Part shown: piece after piece, positions 43,715 through 51,330 of the stretch
Position numbering within the stretch: position 1 is the stretch's first letter
Layout of the letters: each line of letters begins with the position of its first letter
From: Candidatus Saccharimonadota bacterium
GTDB lineage: Bacteria > Patescibacteriota > Saccharimonadia > Saccharimonadales > Saccharimonadaceae
Length of the DNA stretch: 64,000 nt
Assembly: GCA_905373795.1 (NCBI GenBank)
Contig: CAJPUO010000002.1
Coordinates: 227,134-291,133 of the forward strand
Direction: 5' to 3'
Made by a program: the position numbers and the translations under genes
Notes under the pieces: generated by a model
Databases searched by the model: none
What the model was told of the DNA's origin: nothing
Seen by the model: the letters and a program-made list of their open reading frames with translations, nothing else

Positions 43715-44608
43715 TGAATAATGATCTATCATTTTGCGTACTTCGATGAGTAAATCATCTTTTAGCTCTCTCGGCTTAACAATCTCGACTTCGGTTTCAA
43801 ACGAAAGCAAAAAGCCGATCAGCCAGTTATCATATGGCAACTTAGTCGTAACCGTTAAATAACCACGCACATCCTGCTGGATTTCGGATTGGCTGAATTC
43901 ATCATATACTCGATACGCTACCACTGGAGAAAAACGCAAAACCAAATCGATCAGACTGTCCGAACAAGCTATTTCCTCTAGTGGCATGACGACTATATCG
44001 TCAATATCGCTATCTCCCGCAATACTAACCTCTAGCATTCGGCTAAATCGAAAAAGTTTTTGCTGATTTGGTTTTTTCACACAGATAACATACCATGCTC
44101 GCCCTTTGAATATCAATCTAAGTGGCGTAACTTTACGATTCGATATTTCTCCCGTACTACTAACATATCGGAAGGCAATTTGTTGTCGCTTCAGTATCGC
44201 ATGACGAAGTGTATCAAACAAATTATTGTCATACTTGGATTGTCCCCAACGCGAAAAATCAACATCAATCCAACTGGGCGAAGGCTCATTAAACAGCGCC
44301 GACAATCGCGATAAAGTCCCTTTGGTTTCGATATTTCCAGAAGCAGTAATATTCTGCAAAGCAAAGATTATCAACTCTTGTTCCTCTTTTGATAATGTAG
44401 TTTTGTCTAACCGAAAGCTGTCCATGATATAAATACCGCCATTTCTGCCTTTATCAGTAATGACAGGCACACCAGCAATAGATAGCGCCTCAATATCACG
44501 CAGGATCGTTCTTGTTGATACTTCAAAATACTCTGCGAGTTCGCGAGTAGTCATTTTTTTTCTGTCCAGTAAGAGATAAACGATTTCAAATAATCTACTT
44601 AATTTCAT
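43712..44608 (-). CDS. HTH_11/WYL-domain transcription regulator
   Basis: 298 residues from ATG 44608 (MKLSRLFEIVYLLLDRKK). An N-terminal winged helix (residues 5-50, TRELAEYFEVSTRTILRDIE) is followed by a WYL domain (about 140-200, QIAFRYVSSTGE, RAWYVICVK) and a WCX C-terminus (NWLIGFLLSF). WYL regulators sense ligand or nucleic acid. The start at 44647 is rejected because it lies in a perfect operator. The -10 TAAAAT (minus, 44621-44616) is 7 nt before ATG, so the mRNA is leaderless. The regulator should control itself and the divergent ClbS-like gene. Confidence 0.85.
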   Translation of the reverse strand: MKLSRLFEIVYLLLDRKKMTTRELAEYFEVSTRTILRDIEALSIAGVPVITDKGRNGGIYIMDSFRLDKTTLSKEEQELIIFALQNITASGNIETKGTLSRLSALFNEPSPSWIDVDFSRWGQSKYDNNLFDTLRHAILKRQQIAFRYVSSTGEISNRKVTPLRLIFKGRAWYVICVKKPNQQKLFRFSRMLEVSIAGDSDIDDIVVMPLEEIACSDSLIDLVLRFSPVVAYRVYDEFSQSEIQQDVRGYLTVTTKLPYDNWLIGFLLSFETEVEIVKPRELKDDLLIEVRKMIDHYS

Positions 44609-44623
44609 CGTACCTATTTTAAC

Positions 44624-44653
44624 ATAAATATGACATGCTGTTGTCATATTTAT
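44624..44653. promoter_or_regulatory. Operator palindrome between regulator and ClbS-like gene
   Basis: ATAAATATGACA (44624-44635), 6-nt spacer, TGTCATATTTAT (44642-44653): a perfect 12-bp inverted repeat over the -35 regions of both divergent promoters (TATAAT for the right gene at 44658-44663). It is the natural site for the WYL regulator. Confidence 0.8.
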
Positions 44654-44695
44654 GCGATATAATAGTAAGTAGATATTAAATAGAAAGGAAATGTT

Positions 44696-45174
44696 ATGCC
44701 AAGACCATCCACAAAAGAAGATTTAATCAAACAAGCTGATGAAAATTTCGAAAAACTAATGGATCTCATTGAAGAAAGGGGCGAATAGTTATGTGTGGCA
44801 CTCAAGACAAAAATGCTCGCGATGTTCTGATGCATCTGGTTAGGTGGCACGAAATGGTAATCGCATGGCATGACGACAATATGGCTGGAAAAAAGACTAA
44901 TTTTTTGCCTGAGGGGTTCAACTGGCGAACTACACCGGAACTAAATTTTGAATTTTGGAATGAATATCAGGGCGTTAGTCTAGATGAAGCTAAACACTTA
45001 GTGAAAGATACGCACCAAAGAGTTATGGATATTATAAAATCTCACAGCAACGATGATTTATTCAAGAAAAAAGTATATGACTGGACTGGCAGTTCATCGC
45101 TTGGTTCTTACTTAGTGTCGGCAACGGCCAGTCATTATGATTGGGCAATGAAAACTTTGCGTAAAATCCACTAG
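44696..45174 (+). pseudogene. ClbS/DfsB-like protein gene with a one-base frame break
   Basis: ATG 44696 begins MPRPSTKEDLIKQADENFEK, the usual N-terminus of ClbS/DfsB four-helix proteins (colibactin self-resistance relatives), and stops at 44786. The -1 frame continues at once with CGTQDKNARDVLMHLVRWHE and runs to 45174 with the family motifs FLPEGFNWRTTPELN, WTGSSSLGSY and ATASHYDWAM. Joined, they give about 160 residues, the normal length. The break is at GAAAGGGG (44778-44781), consistent with loss of one G. A good AGAAAGGAAA site precedes the ATG. The downstream half might be expressed from ATG 44791 but would lack helix 1. Confidence 0.8.
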
Positions 45175-45307
45175 CTTCAGTTATTTGGTGGCATTTCGGC
45201 GGGTCGGGGCGCGGGCGACCCGCCGAACAGGGCCTCGCCCTGATGTATTTACTAGGGTCTAGGTTTGCTTTGGAAATAGGTTCGAGCTTGGGCGTAAAAT
45301 CTCACCA
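45162..45307 (-). repeat. Inverted repeat A, right copy (146 bp)
   Basis: Perfect reverse complement of 43569-43714. It covers the last 13 bases of the ClbS-like gene and overlaps inverted repeat B by 5 bp (45303-45307). Confidence 0.95.
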
Positions 45308-45461
45308 TTTCAGAGTAAAAATCCAAATCGTCGCCCGAATGGGCGATTTTTTGGTTGATTTTTCTTAATTCCTGCCAAAGGCAAAAACCACTTTCCGCCC
45401 CCTTTCGGAAAGTGGTTTTTGAGCTTGCGCTTGTAGGGGTTTGGGTGATGGTTTTGTTATG
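45303..45461 (+). repeat. Inverted repeat B, left copy (159 bp)
   Basis: Perfect reverse complement of 46973-47131. It holds a terminator-like hairpin (TCGCCC-gaat-GGGCGA plus T-run) and a 15-bp stem (AAAAACCACTTTCCG with its complement). Its inner end supplies the -35 of the recombinase promoter. Confidence 0.95.
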
Positions 45462-45462
45462 G

Positions 45463-45468
45463 TATAAT
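45463..45468 (+). promoter_or_regulatory. -10 box of the recombinase promoter
   Basis: TATAAT at 45463-45468, just inside inverted repeat B. The possible -35 (TTGGGT, 45441-45446, 16-bp spacer) is inside the repeat. +1 is predicted at about 45475, the first base of leader stem 1. Confidence 0.65.
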
Positions 45469-45474
45469 AAAAGA

Positions 45475-45571
45475 GCAACACAATCTAAGGGTAAACTTTA
45501 TTTTTTGGCTTAAATAGCCGACTTGGAACAGTTTAGCTTATCTAGATTGTGTTGCACCAAGTCGGCTTTTT
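45475..45571 (+). ncRNA. Structured leader RNA of the recombinase gene, pseudoknot attenuator candidate
   Basis: In order: stem 1 GCAACACAATCTA (45475-45487); inner stem 3 TAAACT; loop strand 2 AGCCGACTTGG (45516-45526); stem 3 AGTTTA; stem 1' TAGATTGTGTTGC (45543-45555, perfect 13 bp); one A; strand 2' CCAAGTCGGCT (45557-45567, perfect 11 bp) running into a T-run (45567-45571). Stems 1 and 2 interleave, so they form an H-type pseudoknot or exclude each other. The 2/2' helix with its U-run is a terminator 19 nt before ATG. The same plan occurs in the methylase leader at 8302-8431. Confidence 0.7.
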
Positions 45572-45589
45572 AAGTTAAGAGGTGGAAAA

Positions 45590-47170
45590 ATGGAAAAATA
45601 CATTTTGTATGCTCGCAAGTCAACCGATACGGAAGACAAGCAAGTTTTGAGCATTGAAGCTCAGTTGGTAGAACTGAGAAAATTTGCCAAAGATAATGGC
45701 TTGGTGGTGATTGACGAACTCATAGAAAAACGAACTGCCAAAATGCCAGGTCGTCCAGTCTTTAATTCCATGATAAAACGTATTGAAAATGGCGAAGCCA
45801 ATGGTATTTTGGCGTGGCATCCAGATCGCCTGGCTCGTAATTCGATAGATGGTGGACAAATTGTCTATTTACTCGATCAAACCACACTCAATTATTTACG
45901 ATTTCCAGTTTTCCAATTTGAAAATACCTCGCAAGGCAAATTTATGCTCTCTATTATGTTTGGTCAATCTAAATATTATGTAGATAATTTGTCTGAGAAC
46001 ACCAAACGAGGATTGCGAGCCAGAGTAAGAAACGGCGATTTCCCCAGCCAAGCACCTTTTGGCTACTTAAACGATAGTCGCAGTAAAACTATTGTTTTAG
46101 ACAAACGCTATGCACCACTTGTGAAAGAGATTTTTGAAAAGTATGCTCGTGGCGACCAAACCATGAGTCAGTTGGCAGATTTCTTGCAAGGTAACGGAGT
46201 AATTACCAGAACTGGCAAAGTTTTCAAAGACGATAAAGTGAAGTCTATTTTGCAAAACTCCTTTTACTATGGCCATTTTCTCTATAAAGGTGAACTTTAC
46301 GAAGGCCGCCACCAGCCAATTATTTCCAAAGCTCTTTTTGATAAAGTCCAGCTAGTGATTGCCGAGCGTGGACACAAGAAACGAGCAAAAAAGCCAACCG
46401 TGCCGTTTTTGGGGCTGATGAAGTGTGCTAATTGTGGCATGAGTATTACTAGCGAAACCAAAACTAGAACTCAGAAAAACGGCAATTTTCACCGCTGGAC
46501 TTATTACCGCTGTTCACGTAAGAAGCGAAATCCGCCAATTAGAGAAAAAGATTTGTTGCCCCAGCTTTCGGCATTACTTGGCAAGTATGCAATGAGCGAA
46601 AAGATATTTGCTTTTATGAATGAGCGAATCGAACAAGACGAGCAAGCCGAAATCGCTGGCAATGTTTCTTTTCTGGACGATTTACGAATGCAAATCACAA
46701 AATTGACCAATAAACAACAGATTTTACTAGATAGCTATTTAGACCAAGATATTGACCGCCAAACTTTTCTGACTAAAAAGAGTGAGATTTTAAGCCAAAA
46801 GAAAAGTCTAGAAGAAAATTTGGCTAATTTACAAGCCAACCAAAATGCTTGGATAGAACCGATGACAAAGTGGCTAGAAACTGCAAAATCTATCTGTTAT
46901 TTGTTAGAGTCTGATGATTTTGACGGACAAAAAGCCGTTCTCGCAGAAATCTTTGGCTCGAACCTGTTTTTACATAACAAAACCATCACCCAAACCCCTA
47001 CAAGCGCAAGCTCAAAAACCACTTTCCGAAAGGGGGCGGAAAGTGGTTTTTGCCTTTGGCAGGAATTAAGAAAAATCAACCAAAAAATCGCCCATTCGGG
47101 CGACGATTTGGATTTTTACTCTGAAATGGTGGGAAATACAGGTCTCGAACCTGTGACCTCACGAATGTGA
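45590..47170 (+). CDS. Large serine recombinase
   Basis: A 526-residue protein. The N-terminal resolvase domain carries the catalytic Ser11 in LYARKSTDTEDKQ and the later WHPDRLARN motif. A recombinase domain (NFYYGHFLYKG-like NSFYYGHFLYKGELYEG, about 215-240), a zinc ribbon (CANCGMSI then YRCSRKKR) and a coiled coil (about 355-420) follow. The site AGAGGTGG precedes ATG. The last 66 codons are read through inverted repeat B and into the antisense of tRNA-Val (ending GNTGLEPVTSRM), a hallmark of integrases sitting at their tRNA attachment site. It is likely to insert, excise or flip the adjacent DNA. Confidence 0.92.
   Translation: MEKYILYARKSTDTEDKQVLSIEAQLVELRKFAKDNGLVVIDELIEKRTAKMPGRPVFNSMIKRIENGEANGILAWHPDRLARNSIDGGQIVYLLDQTTLNYLRFPVFQFENTSQGKFMLSIMFGQSKYYVDNLSENTKRGLRARVRNGDFPSQAPFGYLNDSRSKTIVLDKRYAPLVKEIFEKYARGDQTMSQLADFLQGNGVITRTGKVFKDDKVKSILQNSFYYGHFLYKGELYEGRHQPIISKALFDKVQLVIAERGHKKRAKKPTVPFLGLMKCANCGMSITSETKTRTQKNGNFHRWTYYRCSRKKRNPPIREKDLLPQLSALLGKYAMSEKIFAFMNERIEQDEQAEIAGNVSFLDDLRMQITKLTNKQQILLDSYLDQDIDRQTFLTKKSEILSQKKSLEENLANLQANQNAWIEPMTKWLETAKSICYLLESDDFDGQKAVLAEIFGSNLFLHNKTITQTPTSASSKTTFRKGAESGFCLWQELRKINQKIAHSGDDLDFYSEMVGNTGLEPVTSRM
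46973..47131 (-). repeat. Inverted repeat B, right copy (159 bp)
   Basis: Perfect reverse complement of 45303-45461. It encodes the C-terminal part of the recombinase and ends on the CCA of tRNA-Val. Confidence 0.95.
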
Positions 47171-47203
47171 ATCGTGCGCTCTAGCCAACTGAGCTAATTT
47201 CCC
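47127..47203 (-). tRNA. tRNA-Val(CAC), island integration site
   Basis: Acceptor GGGAAAT/ATTTCCC, anticodon loop TTCACAT (CAC), T-loop TTCGAGA, discriminator A, encoded CCA (47129-47127). The recombinase frame runs antisense into its 3' half. Confidence 0.95.
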
Positions 47204-47284
47204 GTACTAGCCGCGATTTTCCCCAGTAAAACCGCTTAGAGTTATTTTATACCAAAACGGCGAAAAAAGAAAATACGCTAAATG

Positions 47285-47455
47285 CTAGCGAGCGCTGAGT
47301 GATCTCTCGCCTGTGCCGTGAAGAGGAATGACGATATCCGGACTAAAAGGCTTACTATGCTTAGGCTTGATAGCGGTTTGTTTTGGCGGCTCGCTGAACT
47401 TATCGCGATAAAAATAATAAGCCGCTCCTCCGACAAGAACGACAGCTGTAATCAA
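47285..47455 (-). CDS. Possible 56-residue membrane protein
   Basis: From a TTG at 47455 the frame reads a short hydrophobic stretch ITAVVLVGGAAYYFYRDKF and a polar, Pro/Lys-rich tail ending GERSLSAR. No ATG exists in this frame and the binding site is weak. An ATG in another frame just upstream stops at once. The length and plan match 8935-9105. Uncertain. Confidence 0.35.
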   Translation of the reverse strand: MITAVVLVGGAAYYFYRDKFSEPPKQTAIKPKHSKPFSPDIVIPLHGTGERSLSAR

Positions 47456-47567
47456 TATTTATTCATACGCATTATGATAATAGTATAGTAAGCAAAAATC
47501 TCTCTTATATAGCTTCTTGTTGTGCTGTACGTATGCGAACGTAAAAATCCTTCAACAATCCAGGTCT

Positions 47568-47652
47568 TGGTGCGGATGAAAGGACTTGAACCTTCACGCC
47601 GTGAGGCACATGCTCCTAAGGCATGCGTGTCTACCAATTCCACCACATCCGC
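47568..47652 (-). tRNA. tRNA-Leu(TAG)
   Basis: Acceptor GCGGATG/CATCCGC, anticodon loop CTTAGGA (TAG), long variable arm, T-loop TTCAAGT, encoded CCA. Confidence 0.95.
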
Positions 47653-47881
47653 ATACTCGATTGTTAAAGACACGCCCGCGTATCTACTAATGACTTACGT
47701 TACCCACGCAGTCACTACATCCATGCAGCTAACTGCTAAGGTTATGTCCCATTTTTACTAACGGCTTACGTTGCTCGTGTAGGCATCGCATCCGCGCACT
47801 TCCAAATTATATCAAAGCAAAATGTACTTATCAACTAAGCGCGCTTATGCTAAAATTAAATCAATAGACCAAGGAGGATTG

Positions 47882-49492
47882 ATGAATAAAATTGCGACAT
47901 ATCTGAATGAGCATTTGGCGGGTGAAGTCATTACTCATGATTCTGTTTTACGCCAAGCCGAGACAGACGGCAGTATTCTGGCGCGTCGGCCGGACATGGT
48001 GGTGCGGGCGGCTGATATGAATGATATTCGCAAGGTGCTGCGCTTTTGCTCGCAGTTGGCGGAAAAAGGCCACGTGCTGCCAGTTTTCGCCAGAGGTAGC
48101 GCTACAGACGCGACGGGAGCGGCTATCAATAAAGGTATCGCAATTGATTTGAAAACACACATGAACCGAGTGGTGGGCAGCGATCCGAAGCAGCGGCTAA
48201 TTCATGTTCAAGCCGGCCTCGCGGTTTCGGCGGCAAATGCGGCGCTGACGACGCACAAAGGATTAGGTTTGCCAAACGTTTCTTACACCGACGAAGACGG
48301 CACGATTGGCGGCGCGATAAACACTTCTCCGGCCGGCACGATGACGGGTGCGCACGGCTTTTTTGCCGACACAGTTCAGCAATTGGAGGTCGTCTTAAGC
48401 AATGGCGACGCTATTCAAACCGGGCGGATTTCCAAGCGCGAACTGAATAAGAAAAAGGGCTTGTCGACATTTGAGGGCGAGGTTTACCGGGAAATTGACA
48501 ACTTGATAGCCGATAATGCGGAGCTAATTTCTCAGCTTGATCCCAGTTTGCCGGATACGGCGGGTTATAGCGCGATTGCCAAAGTCAAACAGAAGGATGG
48601 GTCGTTTGACCTAACGCCGTTATTTATGGGCAGCCAGGGCAGTTTGGGTATTGTTTGCGAGGCGATTTTACGCGCAAACTTTGTTCATCCGGAGTATTCG
48701 GTGGTCGCTGCGCCGTTTAAGCATATTGCCGATGCTCAGGAGGCAGCAAGTTTGGCGATGAAAAATAAAGCAGTCTCGGTCGAATTGATCGATGGGCGGA
48801 TTTTACGCCAGGCGTATCTGGCGGGCAAGCGGCTTGAGTGGGCGCCGAAGGAATGTTTCAGAGGCGCGGTGGTTATCGCGATATTTGACGAATTCTCAGA
48901 CCGCGCGCGGGTGAAGGCCGCTAAGAAAATGATGAAGAAGCTAAGCGCCATAGATGCTATAAATATTTCATTGATTGATATGGAAGTTCAAGGATTGGCT
49001 AGTTTGCATTCCAGCTTGGCTTTGATGGAAGCGCCGAGCGAGCCGCATATGACCGCGCCAAGGGCCTTTTCCGGAATTTGGCTGGCAGATCAGCAGATCG
49101 CTGGTTTCGCGGAGGATTTGAAGGCTCTGGAATCGACGTACGGCTATGCGCTGCCTATGTTTGTCGATTTTAGTAATAACTATACGGCGTTATATCCGAG
49201 GTTTGATAGTAAAAAAGTCAGCGAGCGCCAGAAGATTTTGCAATTGTTTGCAGAGGTGGCGCAGCTTGTTGATAAGCATGAAGGCTCGTTTGCGGCGTTT
49301 GGCGGCGACGGCCGGCTGAAGTCGAGTTTTATGTACAAGCATATGCCAAGCGACGAAAAACAGTTGTATGCCAAGGTGAAAAAGATTTTTGACCCGATGG
49401 GAATTTTTTGCCCGGGCGTTAAGATGGAAACGCCGATGAAAGATTTGGCAGCTGAGATGAACGCGTGGTGTAAAATTCGTAATCAAGCTTGA
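47882..49492 (+). CDS. FAD-linked oxidase, D-lactate dehydrogenase / glycolate oxidase GlcD-like
   Basis: 536 residues from ATG 47882, behind a strong AAGGAGGATTG site; the longer reading from 47822 lacks one. The FAD-binding PCMH domain has PVFARGSATDATGAA and DEDGTIGGAINTSPAGTMTG (shortened), followed by a GlcD-type C-terminal domain ending FDPMGIFCPGVK. It probably oxidises a 2-hydroxy acid such as D-lactate. An L-lactate dehydrogenase is encoded at 57480. The electron acceptor is unknown and no Fe-S domain is seen. Confidence 0.83.
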   Translation: MNKIATYLNEHLAGEVITHDSVLRQAETDGSILARRPDMVVRAADMNDIRKVLRFCSQLAEKGHVLPVFARGSATDATGAAINKGIAIDLKTHMNRVVGSDPKQRLIHVQAGLAVSAANAALTTHKGLGLPNVSYTDEDGTIGGAINTSPAGTMTGAHGFFADTVQQLEVVLSNGDAIQTGRISKRELNKKKGLSTFEGEVYREIDNLIADNAELISQLDPSLPDTAGYSAIAKVKQKDGSFDLTPLFMGSQGSLGIVCEAILRANFVHPEYSVVAAPFKHIADAQEAASLAMKNKAVSVELIDGRILRQAYLAGKRLEWAPKECFRGAVVIAIFDEFSDRARVKAAKKMMKKLSAIDAINISLIDMEVQGLASLHSSLALMEAPSEPHMTAPRAFSGIWLADQQIAGFAEDLKALESTYGYALPMFVDFSNNYTALYPRFDSKKVSERQKILQLFAEVAQLVDKHEGSFAAFGGDGRLKSSFMYKHMPSDEKQLYAKVKKIFDPMGIFCPGVKMETPMKDLAAEMNAWCKIRNQA

Positions 49493-49526
49493 TGTTGGAT
49501 TTCTTTTGGATTATAATAAGCAGTAC

Positions 49527-49613
49527 GCGGATGTGGCGGAATTGGTAGACGCGCTAGCTTCAGGTGCTAGTGCCAGCAATGGCGTGAAGGTTCAAGTCCT
49601 TTCATCCGCACCA
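49527..49613 (+). tRNA. tRNA-Leu(CAG)
   Basis: Acceptor GCGGATG/CATCCGC, anticodon loop TTCAGGT (CAG), long variable arm, T-loop TTCAAGT, encoded CCA. TTGATG, 17 bp, TATAAT directly upstream. Confidence 0.95.
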
Positions 49614-49687
49614 AAATTGAATCTCTGTAGTGCTTTTCTGAAGAATAGACTGTGTTTGGCCGCGTGCGAATGTGGTATAATAGTATC

Positions 49688-49963
49688 ATGGATAAAATTC
49701 AAATAATTATTTATGACAAGGCTGGAGGCGAGGGAAAAAAGTACTTTTCGCAGACAGACACAATAAGCAAGATGAAGGTGTATGATAGCATTTCGCAAGA
49801 ATATTCGAACGATGGAATCAAAAGAATTCGCATACAATACCCTCCTATAGAAGTATCCACGCTTGATAAAGGAAAGATTATAAAACCGATTGATCCAGTA
49901 ATTATTGACGCTTCAGATAAATTAAGCAAATTAAAAGAGGAACTAGGAAAGTATTATGGATGA
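49688..49963 (+). CDS. Hypothetical 91-residue protein, leaderless
   Basis: The start ATG 49688 (MDKIQIIIYDKAGGEGKK) is fixed by an extended -10 box TGG-TATAAT (49676-49681) 6 nt upstream; the reading from 49652 would begin before the -10. A small mixed alpha/beta protein with a basic centre (DGIKRIRIQYPP) and a Lys-rich C-terminal helix (DKLSKLKEELGKYYG). Not recognised. It converges with the next gene. Confidence 0.65.
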   Translation: MDKIQIIIYDKAGGEGKKYFSQTDTISKMKVYDSISQEYSNDGIKRIRIQYPPIEVSTLDKGKIIKPIDPVIIDASDKLSKLKEELGKYYG

Positions 49964-49978
49964 AGCGGATATTGTAAG

Positions 49979-50650
49979 TTATAGTAATTTCACAGTCTTC
50001 ATTGCATAATTATTCCCGGCGGAAATACTGCCCAGTATCTTGTCGAATGCCGCTTTGTTCTTTTCCCAGGTGAGTTCCTCTGAGGATAAGGATATTGAGC
50101 GGATAATGCCGTCGTTTTTACCTATGACAACACGGATTTTCATTATGAATAATGAGTACTTTGTCGAGCAGCTGGCATTGACGGAAAACAATCCTACAAC
50201 ACCGTTTGTATCAGATCTGTCAACAGATTTGCTGATATTTGGCGCTTTTGAGCATCCGACATTACTAGCAGAAGCAAGTCCATCGCGGATTTGGTTTGAG
50301 TCAAACTCCTTTGAGAAAGATTTTCGTAAAGTTTCATAATATTCCGGCGAGGCATTGGTTAGTGCTGCTTGCTGGTTAATTTGGCTGACTGTTAAAACAG
50401 CTGATGATTTGTTATTTTTTAGCGAACCGTCGCCATAAATTACTCTAGCTACATTATCATCTGATTTACCTCTCGATTCCTTGTCATATTTTCGCCATTG
50501 TTTAGGTACCAGCCAAGACGTATGATCTAATGAAGCTCGGGTCAGATCTTCTTCTTTGACCAAATTACGCGTATATATCAAATAGGTGAAAGTGGCGACG
50601 CCGCTGATGATTGCTATGAGAATGAGTTTGATAATTTTGTGTTTTTTCAT
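49979..50650 (-). CDS. Membrane-anchored hypothetical protein
   Basis: A 223-residue protein. A basic start (MKKHKIIKLILIAIISGVAT) and one hydrophobic helix act as signal anchor; the rest is an exported domain with two Cys (NVGCSKAPN and NASCSTKYS) that may form a disulfide. The C-terminal helix SEELTWEKNKAAFDKILGSI resembles PsbP/lipoprotein-type domains that are widespread in CPR, but I cannot assign a family. Function unknown. Confidence 0.7.
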   Translation of the reverse strand: MKKHKIIKLILIAIISGVATFTYLIYTRNLVKEEDLTRASLDHTSWLVPKQWRKYDKESRGKSDDNVARVIYGDGSLKNNKSSAVLTVSQINQQAALTNASPEYYETLRKSFSKEFDSNQIRDGLASASNVGCSKAPNISKSVDRSDTNGVVGLFSVNASCSTKYSLFIMKIRVVIGKNDGIIRSISLSSEELTWEKNKAAFDKILGSISAGNNYAMKTVKLL

Positions 50651-50747
50651 GAGGTATTACGCTCATGATAGCAAATTTTTAGCGTGGAGGGAAGAATGTG
50701 GCAAGGGTTTGGCGTACTGCTCGGCTAAGATGGTTTTATTGTTGCGG

Positions 50748-50770
50748 CAGATTGTCTGGATGGCTATAAT
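50748..50770 (+). promoter_or_regulatory. Promoter of the SpoU-family gene, leaderless
   Basis: TTGCGG, 17-bp spacer, TATAAT (50765-50770), 7 nt, ATG 50778. Confidence 0.6.
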
Positions 50771-50777
50771 GAGGCTT

Positions 50778-51305
50778 ATGCAAGATACGCGTAATGTGAT
50801 TGACAAATTCAAAGGCCGGAGCGAGGCGGAGATTGTGAAGGAGCTGGACGCCAAGGATCACGGCTTGGTGATTGCTCTGGAGAACACCGAGCGGGATTTT
50901 AATATGGGGACGATTGTCAGGAGCGCTAACGCTTTTGGCGTGCGGCAGATTTACGTCATCGGTCGGCGGCAATGGAACAAGCGCGGCGCCATGATGACGG
51001 ATAAATATTTGCATGTACATTACGTTGGCTCGACAGCGGAGTTTGTCGAGCTAATGCGGTCTGAAAACAGAGAAATTATTGCGATTGATAATATCCCGGG
51101 CAGTGTCAATATGGCGGAGACGACCCTAACAAAGCGCGCGGTGCTGGTGTTTGGCCAAGAGGGTCCGGGAATCTCCGAGGAGATGGCGCAAGCGGCAGAC
51201 AAGATAGTGGCTATTGAACAATTCGGCTCGACCCGCTCCATCAATGTCGGCGCGGCAGCGACTGTGGCGATGTACTGCTGGCTGCAGCAGCATGTGCTAA
51301 ATTAA
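50778..51305 (+). CDS. SpoU/TrmH-family RNA 2'-O-methyltransferase
   Basis: 175 residues from ATG 50778 (MQDTRNVIDKFKG). The start is fixed by a promoter with its -10 7 nt upstream. SPOUT-fold motifs are clear: motif 1 ENTERDFNMGTIVRSANAFG, motif 2 VLVFGQEGPGIS, motif 3 GSTRSINVGAAATVAMY. The enzyme methylates a ribose 2'-OH in tRNA or rRNA with AdoMet and forms a trefoil knot. It lacks an N-terminal L30e-like extension, so tRNA or rRNA target is not decided. Confidence 0.88.
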   Translation: MQDTRNVIDKFKGRSEAEIVKELDAKDHGLVIALENTERDFNMGTIVRSANAFGVRQIYVIGRRQWNKRGAMMTDKYLHVHYVGSTAEFVELMRSENREIIAIDNIPGSVNMAETTLTKRAVLVFGQEGPGISEEMAQAADKIVAIEQFGSTRSINVGAAATVAMYCWLQQHVLN

Positions 51306-51330
51306 AATTTTTCATTCTTTGGCAAGTTTC

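Larger units (their letters stand above)
43569..45307. mobile_element. Cassette A: WYL regulator plus ClbS-like gene within 146-bp inverted repeats
   Basis: A closed 1.74-kb unit: two divergent genes, a central operator, and gene 3' ends that stop inside the repeats. It abuts the recombinase cassette. It is likely cargo of the tRNA-Val island. Movement or inversion is inference. Confidence 0.65.
45303..47131. mobile_element. Cassette B: serine recombinase within 159-bp inverted repeats at tRNA-Val
   Basis: A 1.83-kb unit whose right repeat ends at the tRNA 3' end and whose left repeat overlaps cassette A by 5 bp. The inverted, not direct, orientation of the ends would allow inversion of the recombinase segment by the enzyme or by homologous recombination. 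Perfect identity means the copies are recent or kept alike by exchange. Confidence 0.7.

Noticed and set aside
47452..47673. Open frame over tRNA-Leu(TAG)
   Set aside because: It is the sense reading of the tRNA itself (VVELVDTHALGACAS), not a protein gene.
49506..49706. Open frame across tRNA-Leu(CAG)
   Set aside because: It is the sense reading of the tRNA (VELVDALASGASASN), a common artefact.
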